Shown here: positions 1 to 5,491 of the stretch, piece by piece | How positions within the stretch are numbered: the stretch's first letter is position 1 | Layout: the number at the start of each line of letters is the position of its first letter | From: Caulobacteraceae bacterium | GTDB taxonomy: Bacteria > Pseudomonadota > Alphaproteobacteria > Caulobacterales > Caulobacteraceae | Assembly: GCA_020852035.1 (NCBI GenBank) | Contig: JADZBR010000322.1 | Location: 1-5,671, forward strand | Length of the DNA stretch: 5,671 nucleotides | Direction: 5' to 3' | Position numbers and translations under genes: made by a program | Notes under the pieces: generated by a model | The model's input: only the letters and a program-made list of their open reading frames with translations | What the model was told of the DNA's origin: nothing | The model's database searches: none

Positions 1-293
1 GCGATGACGCCCTTGGACTTCATGGTCTTGGTCAGCATGAACAACAGCGAAAGCAGGTCCTTGTAGTCCCCCGCCTTCCATTTCGGGCCGGCGAAGGCCT
101 TGCCCAGGCCGCCCAGGGTCTTCTTGATCACTGTCGCGGAGTTCGAGATCAGGAAGGCGGCGACGGCGGCACCGCCGATGGCCATCATCTCGTGCGGCAG
201 GGCGTGCAGGATCACGCCGAACTTGCCGCCCGCCAGCACATAGCTGCCGAACACCATGGCGAAAAGCATGATAATACCGATGATCTGAAACAT
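1..293 (-). CDS. motA: MotA flagellar motor stator protein, N-terminal part (cut by window edge)
   Basis: MotA forms, with MotB, the proton-conducting stator of the flagellar motor in the inner membrane. Reading the minus strand from the ATG at 293-291 gives 97 codons open to the window edge. The product begins MFQIIGIIMLFAMVFGSYVL, followed by an AGGKFGVILHALPHEMM stretch and GGAAVAAFLISNS, which is the characteristic MotA N-terminus. Two hydrophobic segments, about residues 3-21 and 36-52, match the first two of MotA's four membrane helices. Residues 53-97 (Lys-rich, with an LLSLLFMLTKTMKSKG stretch) match the start of the cytoplasmic loop that carries the torque-generating residues; that part, and helices 3 and 4, lie outside the window. 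No strong Shine-Dalgarno sequence is visible upstream of the ATG. The start rests on the match to the family's usual N-terminus. Identification is by family recognition and is firm. Confidence 0.93.
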   Translation of the reverse strand, partial: MFQIIGIIMLFAMVFGSYVLAGGKFGVILHALPHEMMAIGGAAVAAFLISNSATVIKKTLGGLGKAFAGPKWKAGDYKDLLSLLFMLTKTMKSKGVI

Positions 294-358
294 GAGAAGG
301 CCCAGGTAAAAGAGGTCGCCGTCATCGTGAACAGGAATGCTTAAAGGGGCGTTGCAGC
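294..358. promoter_or_regulatory. Divergent intergenic region between motA and mak
   Basis: These 65 bases separate the motA start (minus) from the mak start (plus), so any 5' signals for both genes must lie here or within the neighbouring coding sequences. An AAAGGGG stretch at 343-349, nine bases before the mak ATG, serves as the mak ribosome binding site. I see no convincing -35/-10 pair and no sigma-54 GG-N10-GC element of the kind many flagellar genes use. The region is called regulatory by position only. Confidence 0.4.
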
Positions 359-1261
359 ATGAATCCCAACCTGCGGATCGGTATCGATCTGGGCGGCACC
401 AAGATCGAGGCGGCGGTACTCGATGCCGAAGGCCGATTCGTCGACCGGCGGCGCGTGCCCAATCCGCGTGACTATGACGCCATGCTTGAGGCCATCGCCG
501 GCCTGGTCGACGCCGCCGAGACGGCGACCGGCCACAGCTTTGACCGGCTCGGCATCGGCATTCCCGGCTCGCCGTCCCCCGCGACCGGCCTGATCCGCAA
601 CGCCAACTCCACCTGGATGAACGGCCGCACCCTGGGGCGCGATCTCGAACATCGCCTGGGCCGCCCGGTGCGTATGGCCAATGACGCCAACTGCATGGCC
701 CTGTCGGAGGCCACCGACGGTGCCGGACGGGAGGCCCGGTCGGTGTTCGGCGTCATCATCGGCACCGGCTGCGGCGGCGGCCTGGTCATCGACGGCCGGC
801 TGATCGAGGGCCAGAACGGCCTGGCCGGCGAATGGGGCCACATCCCCCTGCCCGCCGCCCGCGCCGATGAGGACAGCACCTGCTGGTGCGGTCGCCGCAA
901 CTGTCTGGAGACCTGGATTTCCGGCTCAGGCCTGGCCCGCGACCACGCCGCCGCCACCGGCCAGAGCCTGACCGCCCACGACGTCATCGCCGCTGCGCGT
1001 GCCGGCGATCCCGCCGCCGAGGCCAGCCTGGATCGTCACCGCGACCGGCTGGGCCGCGGCCTGGCGATGGTTGTCAATCTGATCGACCCGGAGGTCATCG
1101 TCATCGCCGGCGGCCTGTCCAATGTGCCCGAGATCGTCGACGGTGCCTTCGATGCGCTCAGGCCCCACGTCTTCTCCGACGTCGTCACCACCCATGTCCG
1201 CCGCGCCGACCACGGCGATTCCTCGGGCGTACGCGGGGCAGCCTGGCTGTGGCCGGGCTGA
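359..1261 (+). CDS. mak: ROK-family fructokinase (manno(fructo)kinase, Mak-like)
   Basis: A cytoplasmic sugar kinase expected to phosphorylate fructose (and in E. coli also mannose) with ATP to give the 6-phosphate for glycolysis. The 300 residues match the usual ROK kinase length. The phosphate-binding DLGGTK motif is at residues 10-15. NANSTWMNG (81-89) is typical of the Mak group. NDAN (108-111) carries the expected catalytic base Asp109. GTGCGGG (135-141) is the second glycine-rich ATP site. The ROK zinc site is complete: His161 in GEWGH, then Cys175, Cys177 and Cys182 in CWCGRRNC. The C-terminus HGDSSGVRGAAWLW (285-298) is nearly identical to that of E. coli Mak as I remember it. The ATG start is supported by AAAGGGG at 343-349 and places DLGGTK at the usual depth. 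The gene stands alone: motA diverges upstream and the next gene converges. The family is certain; fructose rather than another hexose is inferred from the Mak-type motifs. Confidence 0.9.
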   Translation: MNPNLRIGIDLGGTKIEAAVLDAEGRFVDRRRVPNPRDYDAMLEAIAGLVDAAETATGHSFDRLGIGIPGSPSPATGLIRNANSTWMNGRTLGRDLEHRLGRPVRMANDANCMALSEATDGAGREARSVFGVIIGTGCGGGLVIDGRLIEGQNGLAGEWGHIPLPAARADEDSTCWCGRRNCLETWISGSGLARDHAAATGQSLTAHDVIAAARAGDPAAEASLDRHRDRLGRGLAMVVNLIDPEVIVIAGGLSNVPEIVDGAFDALRPHVFSDVVTTHVRRADHGDSSGVRGAAWLWPG

Positions 1262-1305
1262 GCGCGTTCCGATAAGTGGGAACCGGTTATCGGATCAAAA
1301 CGCGC
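1262..1305. repeat. Bulged palindromic hairpin with GAACCGGTT core, at the 3' end of mak
   Basis: Directly visible pairing: outer arms GCGCGTT (1262-1268) and AACGCGC (1299-1305), and inner arms CCGATAA (1269-1275) and TTATCGG (1287-1293). Together these make 14 base pairs with a five-base bulge at 1294-1298. The loop holds GTGGGAACCGG, and AACCGGTT at 1281-1288 is itself a palindrome. It starts immediately after the mak stop codon. Short palindromes with a GTGGGAACCGGTT-type core occur in many intergenic copies in alphaproteobacterial genomes, so this is probably one such dispersed element. It could also stabilise or terminate the mak mRNA, although no T-tract follows on the plus strand. Confidence 0.7.
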
Positions 1306-1319
1306 GACTCAAAATGCTG

Positions 1320-1360
1320 GAGCACGGCTCGTTCTGTCTGAATCGCCTTGAGCCCTGCTC
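1320..1360. repeat. Second hairpin of the composite intergenic repeat; possible convergent terminator
   Basis: Inverted arms GAGCACGGCTC (1320-1330) and GAGCCCTGCTC (1350-1360) pair over 11 bases with one mismatch around a 19-base loop. It lies 14 bases beyond the first palindrome, in the gap between the plus-strand mak and the minus-strand regulator tail. The two hairpins probably belong to one repeat unit spanning about 1262-1363. Read on the minus strand, the hairpin is followed by CAGCATTTTG, a weak four-T tract, so it may end transcription from the regulator gene. The terminator role is inference. Confidence 0.5.
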
Positions 1361-1379
1361 TAGGCGCGCCGGGCTGTGA

Positions 1380-2210
1380 TCACTCCTCCAGCGCCGCCGC
1401 CATCCGCTCCAGACGCTGGCGAACAAAGATGTCCTGGGCCGACGACAGGGGTTCGCGCGCCTGCGTGAAATGGCGCCCCGCCAGCTCGACATCGCCCTCG
1501 CCCAGAGCGATCTCCGCCAGCGCCAGATCGACCTGGAAACCCCAACTGGGGTCCCCGACCAGCTGATTGACGCCGACCCGATCGATGTCCTGCAACAGAT
1601 CGCGCGCCGCCCCATAACGGCCCATGCCGATGTAGCAGTCGGCCAGCGCCGCCCGAAGCGCACCCTCCAGCACCTCACGCCCCGCCAGCTCCGTGCGCAG
1701 GGCCTCCAGCGCCGCGCTGATATTGTCGGCACCCGTCTGAAGCTGGCCCGCCCGGCACTGGGAAACCCCGGTGTCGGTCCGTCCCGCCACCGCCGCGAAG
1801 GAGCTGGCTCCGTCCTTTGCAGCCGCGGCCCGCCACAGGCGCTCGCCGTCGGCCGCCGCCTGGTCATAGCGTCCCACCGCGCCGAGCGCCTGCTGTCGCG
1901 CCGCCAGCGCCAGCAGCGTCAGGCGATGGTCATCGCCCAGCCGCTCTTCCAGCAACGGCATCAGCCGGTCCAGGTCGGTAATGACATCGTCGAACCGTTG
2001 CTGGATCAGATAGGTCTGCGCCCGCTTGAGGCGCAGCAGCAGCGTATCGGGATGATCCGGCCCCACCAGCTCGGTCATGCCGTCCACCAGCTCGACAAAC
2101 GCCGCCTCGGCCTGCGGTCCCTCGCCCAGGCGGATCAGGCTGAAGGCGTAGCGCTGTCCGAAATTGAGGATCTGCCGCTCGGAAAACGTCTGCGGCAGTT
2201 GGCGGGCGCC
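1380..2210 (-). pseudogene. C-terminal TPR tail of the kinase regulator, cut off by an in-frame stop
   Basis: This is 276 codons in exactly the same frame as the upstream kinase gene, separated from it only by the TAA at 2213-2211, and ending at TGA (1382-1380). The translation is helical, repeat-like and fits TPR continuation: regions near tail residues 17-48, 55-90, 97-130, 138-172, 183-212 and 225-258 have paired amphipathic helices (for example LLALAARQQALGAVGRYDQA and DCYIGMGRYGAARDLL). Third-position G/C preference is unchanged from the kinase part, so the tail looks coding. The first possible start codon after the stop is GTG at 2087-2085, giving 235 residues, with an ATG at 2078. A GGTGGA stretch sits near that ATG, but an independent start would fall inside a predicted repeat helix. 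The simplest reading is the lost C-terminus of one protein of about 908 codons. Re-initiation, readthrough or a base-calling error remain possible. Confidence 0.75.
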
Positions 2211-2213
2211 TTA
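2211..2213 (-). other. In-frame TAA interrupting the regulator reading frame
   Basis: On the minus strand the codons read CGG GCC TAT TAA GGC GCC CGC CAA, with the open frame continuing on both sides for 631 and 276 codons. Because the frame does not shift, one substitution suffices to explain it, for example CAA, GAA or TAT/TAC to TAA. The following base is G, and I see no known readthrough context. Confidence 0.85.
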
Positions 2214-4106
2214 ATAGGCCCGCTGGAAATGATCGCGCGAGACCGGAACATCTTCGCCCACCAGGGCGATCATCCCTTGCGCCGAATTCAACCAGACCCG
2301 CGTCTCCGGCTCCAGCCGCTGTCCTCCCGCGGACAGCTGCTCCACATCGGCGACGATCGACCGGGCCCGCTCCAGGCTGCCGGGCTGGGTCGACAGCGCC
2401 AGCGCCCCGGCGAACTGCAGGCGGGTGTTCAGGGCCTCGGCGCTGCCGCCGGCACCGGCGCGCACATAGCTGCGCTGCGCTTCCTCATAGTAACGGAAGG
2501 CGTTGGTGTAGTCCGAGCGAAGGTCGAAGGCGCGCCCCAGAATGCCGTAAAGATAGGCCGCAACCAGGGGGTCGTCCTCGAACCTCTGTCCGATCGTTTC
2601 GGCCGAGCGGATAATCGCCTCCACCAGGGTTTCCTCGGCGGACGCCGCCTCATTGGGGTTCACGCTGGCCAGCACGTCTTCGGCGATAAATCGGTAACTG
2701 GCCTCGGAGATCCGCTGCGCGGCCAGCGCCTCGTTGCGCTGGTGCAGGGCGTAGAAGGCGAAGGCGAGACTGAAGACCAGACCGGCGGCCAGGCTGGCGA
2801 CGGCGGCCAGGATCCAGGGCCGGCGGGCCGAACGTCGGGCCTCCGCCGCCTCCTGGGCCTCCAGCCAGGCCGCGCGTTCCGCCGCGACGGCGGCGGCCTT
2901 GCGCCGCTCATCCAGCGTCTCGAGCCGGTCCGCGAGGTCGGCCGCACTCGCCAACCTCCGGCTCGGCACCCCTTCGGACGCCAGGGCGATGTCCTCGCGC
3001 AGAACCGGGTCTTTGATGTCGGCTTCCCAGCCCGGCGCCAGGGGGCGCTGAAAATCGCCCACAACCAGCTGATACAGGATCAGCCCCAGCGCATAGATGT
3101 CGCTCTGCGCCGTCGGGGCCGCGCCGGCCGCCACCTCGGGCGCCCGATAGGCCAGGGTGCCGGAGCGCGAATCGTCCATCCCGGGTGAGGCCTCCAGCAC
3201 GGCCGGGTCACTGATGCGAAGACTGTCCAGCAGGGCGTCATCCAGCAGCCGCCCGCTGCCCAGATCCGCAAGTCGCAGGCGCAGGCCGGAGGCGTCCTCC
3301 TCCAGCAGAATATTCTCCGGCTTCAGGTCCTTGTGCAGAATCCCCAGGCCGTGGATCTGCGCCACCGCCCGGCACGCCCGGGCCGCCACCCCGATGCGCT
3401 GCTCAAGCGATATCTGGCCCAGGCCGCCGGCCGCATTCGCCCACACCGTCAGATCATCGCCGCCAAAGGCGTATTCGAGGAAATAGGGGGCCTCTTCGAA
3501 ATTCCACTCCAGCAGCAGCGGAACCGGCGCCTCGGGGCCCAGCCCCATGGTGACCAGCCGCGACAGCGCCGCCTCGCGTTTGAGACTGCGCAGCCGATCC
3601 GCCGCTTCGGCGAATTTGAACACCCTTTGGGCCTCGGTCTTGGTGTGGCGGGCCAGCCAGACATCCTGCGCGCCGGTGTCGCCGAGCGGCCGGTCCAGCC
3701 GCCACTGCGGCCGTCCGCTCACGGCCTCATCGGGGCGAAAATCGAATCGGGCCGCGATCGGCGCCTCGATCCGTTCGGACGTCACCGGGCCGCTCAGCCG
3801 GTAGCCGATGCGCGGAACGGTTTCGATGATGGCCTCGCGCGGCTCGCCGAGCGCCTTTCTCAGCTTGGAGACGGCCGTCGCCAGCGAGCCTTCCACGACA
3901 TGCACGCCGGGCCATACCGCTTCGAGCAACTCCTGTTTGGTGACCACCTCGCCGGCGCGCAGCAGCAGTTCGTGCAGCACCTCCAGAGGCTTGCCCTCCA
4001 GCACGACGACCTGTCCGTCGACCCGCAGCGCCCAGCTCGCCTCATCGAACTCGGCATCGCTGAACCGCCAGACACGGCGGCGGCGGCGCGTCGAACTGGA
4101 GCTCAT
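2211..4106 (-). CDS. Winged-helix / Ser-Thr kinase / transmembrane / TPR regulator (truncated by premature stop)
   Basis: Predicted one-protein signalling regulator anchored in the inner membrane; 631 residues up to the stop. Domains in order: an OmpR/CadC-type winged-helix DNA-binding domain at about 13-105, ending in the typical VPRIGYRL; a eukaryote-like Ser/Thr kinase from about 136 to 350-395; a charged Ala/Glu/Arg-rich, possibly coiled-coil stretch at 397-428; one membrane helix at about 430-454; then TPR-type helices, clearest at 512-548 (AYLYGILGRAFDLRSDYTNA). Kinase residues visible are Lys164 (VFKFA), Glu178, HKDLKPEN at 258-265 with Asp260 and Asn265, Asp281 in DLG (for DFG), APE at 322-324 and Asp336. 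The glycine loop at 141-149 is degenerate, but the catalytic set is complete. The ATG start has GAGG five bases upstream (complement of 4112-4115). The gene diverges from the membrane/lipoprotein operon, which it may regulate. DNA and phosphorylation targets are unknown. Its normal C-terminus seems to be lost. Confidence 0.85.
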   Translation of the reverse strand: MSSSSTRRRRRVWRFSDAEFDEASWALRVDGQVVVLEGKPLEVLHELLLRAGEVVTKQELLEAVWPGVHVVEGSLATAVSKLRKALGEPREAIIETVPRIGYRLSGPVTSERIEAPIAARFDFRPDEAVSGRPQWRLDRPLGDTGAQDVWLARHTKTEAQRVFKFAEAADRLRSLKREAALSRLVTMGLGPEAPVPLLLEWNFEEAPYFLEYAFGGDDLTVWANAAGGLGQISLEQRIGVAARACRAVAQIHGLGILHKDLKPENILLEEDASGLRLRLADLGSGRLLDDALLDSLRISDPAVLEASPGMDDSRSGTLAYRAPEVAAGAAPTAQSDIYALGLILYQLVVGDFQRPLAPGWEADIKDPVLREDIALASEGVPSRRLASAADLADRLETLDERRKAAAVAAERAAWLEAQEAAEARRSARRPWILAAVASLAAGLVFSLAFAFYALHQRNEALAAQRISEASYRFIAEDVLASVNPNEAASAEETLVEAIIRSAETIGQRFEDDPLVAAYLYGILGRAFDLRSDYTNAFRYYEEAQRSYVRAGAGGSAEALNTRLQFAGALALSTQPGSLERARSIVADVEQLSAGGQRLEPETRVWLNSAQGMIALVGEDVPVSRDHFQRAY

Positions 4107-4249
4107 GGAGACCTCAATCGCAGCTTGAGAAAAAGTTTAGAACTCCATCAAGACTGGAACCCCCGTTTGATCAATCTTTTCGTTGAGGCCGGGTGTGGTC
4201 CGTCGGCGATTGTCGCCGGGCAGGCCCGCATCGAAAGGAGCGACATCCC
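4107..4249. promoter_or_regulatory. Divergent promoter/operator region between the kinase regulator and the membrane-protein operon
   Basis: This 143-base region separates two divergent transcription units and is visibly richer in A/T over about 4125-4185 than the surrounding coding DNA, as expected for promoters. Small symmetric elements are present: CTCAA-N7-TTGAG (4113-4117 and 4125-4129), which overlaps the regulator's Shine-Dalgarno complement; a perfect TTGATCAA palindrome at 4167-4174; and CGGCGA-TTG-TCGCCG at 4204-4218, able to form a hairpin in the operon leader. I could not place a convincing -35/-10 pair on either strand. Autoregulation by the adjacent winged-helix protein is plausible from position but not shown. 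Confidence 0.5.
4234..4240 (+). promoter_or_regulatory. Ribosome binding site that fixes the membrane protein start at 4250
   Basis: AAAGGAG lies nine bases before the ATG at 4250. The same frame is open further upstream to an ATG at 4193, but that would add 19 residues without family character and would place the Shine-Dalgarno inside the coding region. The internal start is preferred because MKGKILGY opens the cold-shock-like domain. Confidence 0.8.
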
Positions 4250-5008
4250 ATGAAGGGCAAGATTCTCGGATATAATGCCGCAGACGGTACCGGCGCGATT
4301 TCCGCCGATGACGGCGCGCGCTACAGGCTCGCCCAGGCCGACTGGCGCGGTGAGCGGCCACCGGTGGCCGGGATGGCCGTCGATTTCGAGACCGACGCGG
4401 GTGTCGCGCGCGAAGTGTATCCCCTGGCCGGTGGCGGCGCCTCTGTGCTGGGCAAGGTCGATCTGCGCGCCCTGTCCGAGAGTGGAACCAGGGCGATGGA
4501 GGCCGGAGGAATCGTCAGCCTTTTCCGGCGCTCCCTGGCTGCGCCCCTGGGCCTGTTCGCCCTCATCGCCTGCTTCCTGCCTGCCCTCGATACGCCGGCC
4601 GACACCTTTTCCCTGATAGGCCTTGGCGACGCCCTCAACGGCCTTTCGGCCTCCTCGGCCGCGGCGGCGGAGATCCTGGGGGGTGAATCCTCCGGCTCGG
4701 GCGGGCTCGAAATCCCGCTCCTGCTTCGCTTCATCGTCCCCCTGACGGCGCTGTGGCTGCTCTGGGCCGCGTGGAGCCGCAAGAACGAACGGATCGCCCT
4801 GTTCGCGGCCGGCGGATCGGCCATCCTCGGGGCCATCCTGGTCTTCGTCGCCAAATCCGCCGCCCTGGCCGACCTGCCGGACTTTGTGCGCGACCAGGTC
4901 GGTTCGGCCCTCGATATCGGCCTGGGCGTGTGGGTCCTGATCCTCATCGGCGCGGCGATGATCGCCGCCGGGGCCGGGGTGATCCGCAACCCGCTGGCCG
5001 AAGCCTGA
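4250..5008 (+). CDS. Four-helix inner-membrane protein with N-terminal cold-shock-like (OB-type) domain
   Basis: Uncharacterised membrane protein of 252 residues. Residues 1-57 (MKGKILGYNAADGTGAISAD, then DDG, W32, PVAGMAVDFE) have the length and pattern of a cold-shock/OB-type beta barrel: a GxI strand, a Gly turn, a DDG turn and a GxxVxF strand. Most of the aromatic residues that CspA uses to bind nucleic acid are missing, so RNA binding is doubtful. A short linker leads to hydrophobic segments at about 96-113, 155-175, 181-203 and 222-245. The loop between the first two is Ser/Gly/Ala-rich (about 131-152). No signal peptide is visible, so the N-terminal domain should be cytoplasmic if the first helix crosses outward. 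It is the first gene of the plus-strand operon; the next gene starts 50 bases downstream. Similar small N-terminal domains fused to membrane segments occur in alphaproteobacterial hypothetical proteins, but no function is assigned here. Confidence 0.8.
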   Translation: MKGKILGYNAADGTGAISADDGARYRLAQADWRGERPPVAGMAVDFETDAGVAREVYPLAGGGASVLGKVDLRALSESGTRAMEAGGIVSLFRRSLAAPLGLFALIACFLPALDTPADTFSLIGLGDALNGLSASSAAAAEILGGESSGSGGLEIPLLLRFIVPLTALWLLWAAWSRKNERIALFAAGGSAILGAILVFVAKSAALADLPDFVRDQVGSALDIGLGVWVLILIGAAMIAAGAGVIRNPLAEA

Positions 5009-5044
5009 TCGTCCCATCCCACCGTCAAACGCCCAGATTCATCC

Positions 5045-5050
5045 AGGAGA
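5045..5050 (+). promoter_or_regulatory. Ribosome binding site that fixes the lipoprotein start at 5059
   Basis: AGGAGA lies eight bases before the ATG at 5059. The frame is open far upstream, into the preceding gene, but only this start gives a lipoprotein signal peptide at the N-terminus. Confidence 0.8.
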
Positions 5051-5058
5051 CCCTGACA

Positions 5059-5442
5059 ATGACCCGACCTGCTTCAACCTGCTCGACCCTGGCCGTGATC
5101 GCCGCCCTGACACTGCCGCTGGCCGCGTGCGGACCCTCGGCCTTCAGCCGCGAAGTCACCCCCGTCTGCATTTCCCAGGGCAATACGCCGGAAGAGTGCG
5201 ACTGCATGATCCCCATCGTCGAGGAGGGCCTGCCCGACCGCGTCAAGCCGGCCTTCGTGTCACTGCGCTGGCCGCTCCGGCCGCCCGAGCGCGACCAGGA
5301 ACGCGTGTACAACGACGCCATGCGCGCCGCCGGCGTCGATCCTGCGGATCGCCAGGCTGTCGAGTCGATCCGACTGGAATTCGACGACGCCTATGCGCCG
5401 TTGCGCGACACCATGAGCGACCAGTGCGACGCCGTTCTGTGA
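5059..5442 (+). CDS. Small cysteine-containing lipoprotein of unknown function
   Basis: The 127-residue product carries a lipoprotein signal peptide: Arg3, a hydrophobic core at about 9-20 and the lipobox LAAC at 21-24, so Cys24 should be lipidated and about 104 residues exported and membrane-anchored. The mature part has four further cysteines, Cys37, Cys47 and Cys49 (PVCISQGNTPEECDCM) and Cys123 near the C-terminus. The spacing would permit two disulfides in the periplasm. The rest is charged and probably helical (about 79-122). I do not recognise a named family. Small exported proteins with a conserved Cys-rich N-terminal part and a terminal Cys are common as hypothetical proteins in this bacterial group. 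It sits 50 bases after the membrane protein and 49 bases before another lipoprotein gene, consistent with one operon. No terminator-like hairpin with a T-tract separates them. Confidence 0.82.
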   Translation: MTRPASTCSTLAVIAALTLPLAACGPSAFSREVTPVCISQGNTPEECDCMIPIVEEGLPDRVKPAFVSLRWPLRPPERDQERVYNDAMRAAGVDPADRQAVESIRLEFDDAYAPLRDTMSDQCDAVL

Positions 5443-5478
5443 CGTCACACGCCGCCGCCTGACAGCGGCCCGCCCACC

Positions 5479-5484
5479 AGGAGG
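5479..5484 (+). promoter_or_regulatory. Consensus ribosome binding site of the partial lipoprotein gene
   Basis: AGGAGG lies seven bases before the ATG at 5492. This is a perfect Shine-Dalgarno at near-optimal distance and is strong support that the short reading frame at the window end is a real gene. Confidence 0.85.
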
Positions 5485-5491
5485 ATTAGAC

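Noticed and set aside
294..358. Sigma-54 type flagellar promoter for motA
   Set aside because: I looked for a GG-N10-GC spacing with the usual flanking bases on the minus strand and found nothing convincing.
1363..1370. GGCGCGCC palindrome beside the second hairpin
   Set aside because: An 8-base G/C palindrome is expected by chance in DNA of this composition and adds nothing to the hairpin pairing.
1470..3188. A 572-codon open frame on the plus strand opposite the kinase regulator
   Set aside because: It is Arg/Gln/Leu/Gly-rich with no recognisable domain, no clear ribosome binding site and no lipobox or membrane helix. It mirrors the third-position G/C bias of the minus-strand gene, whose kinase and winged-helix motifs are unmistakable.
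4193..4249. An upstream ATG that would extend the membrane protein by 19 residues
   Set aside because: The extension has no family character and contains the AAAGGAG ribosome binding site that serves the ATG at 4250.
3333..4253. A 306-codon plus-strand open frame antisense to the winged-helix and kinase N-terminal region
   Set aside because: It has the same antisense-shadow character, with compositionally biased sequence and no domain. It would also overlap the divergent promoter region and the true start at 4250.
4148..5017. A 289-codon minus-strand open frame opposite the membrane protein
   Set aside because: The product is Gly/Gln/Arg/Asp-rich without domain features, while the plus strand gives a coherent protein with four hydrophobic helices and a good ribosome binding site.
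5440..5447. TGACGTCA palindrome over the lipoprotein stop codon
   Set aside because: It is a single 8-base palindrome overlapping a stop codon in GC-rich DNA. Chance is likely and no partner element is visible.
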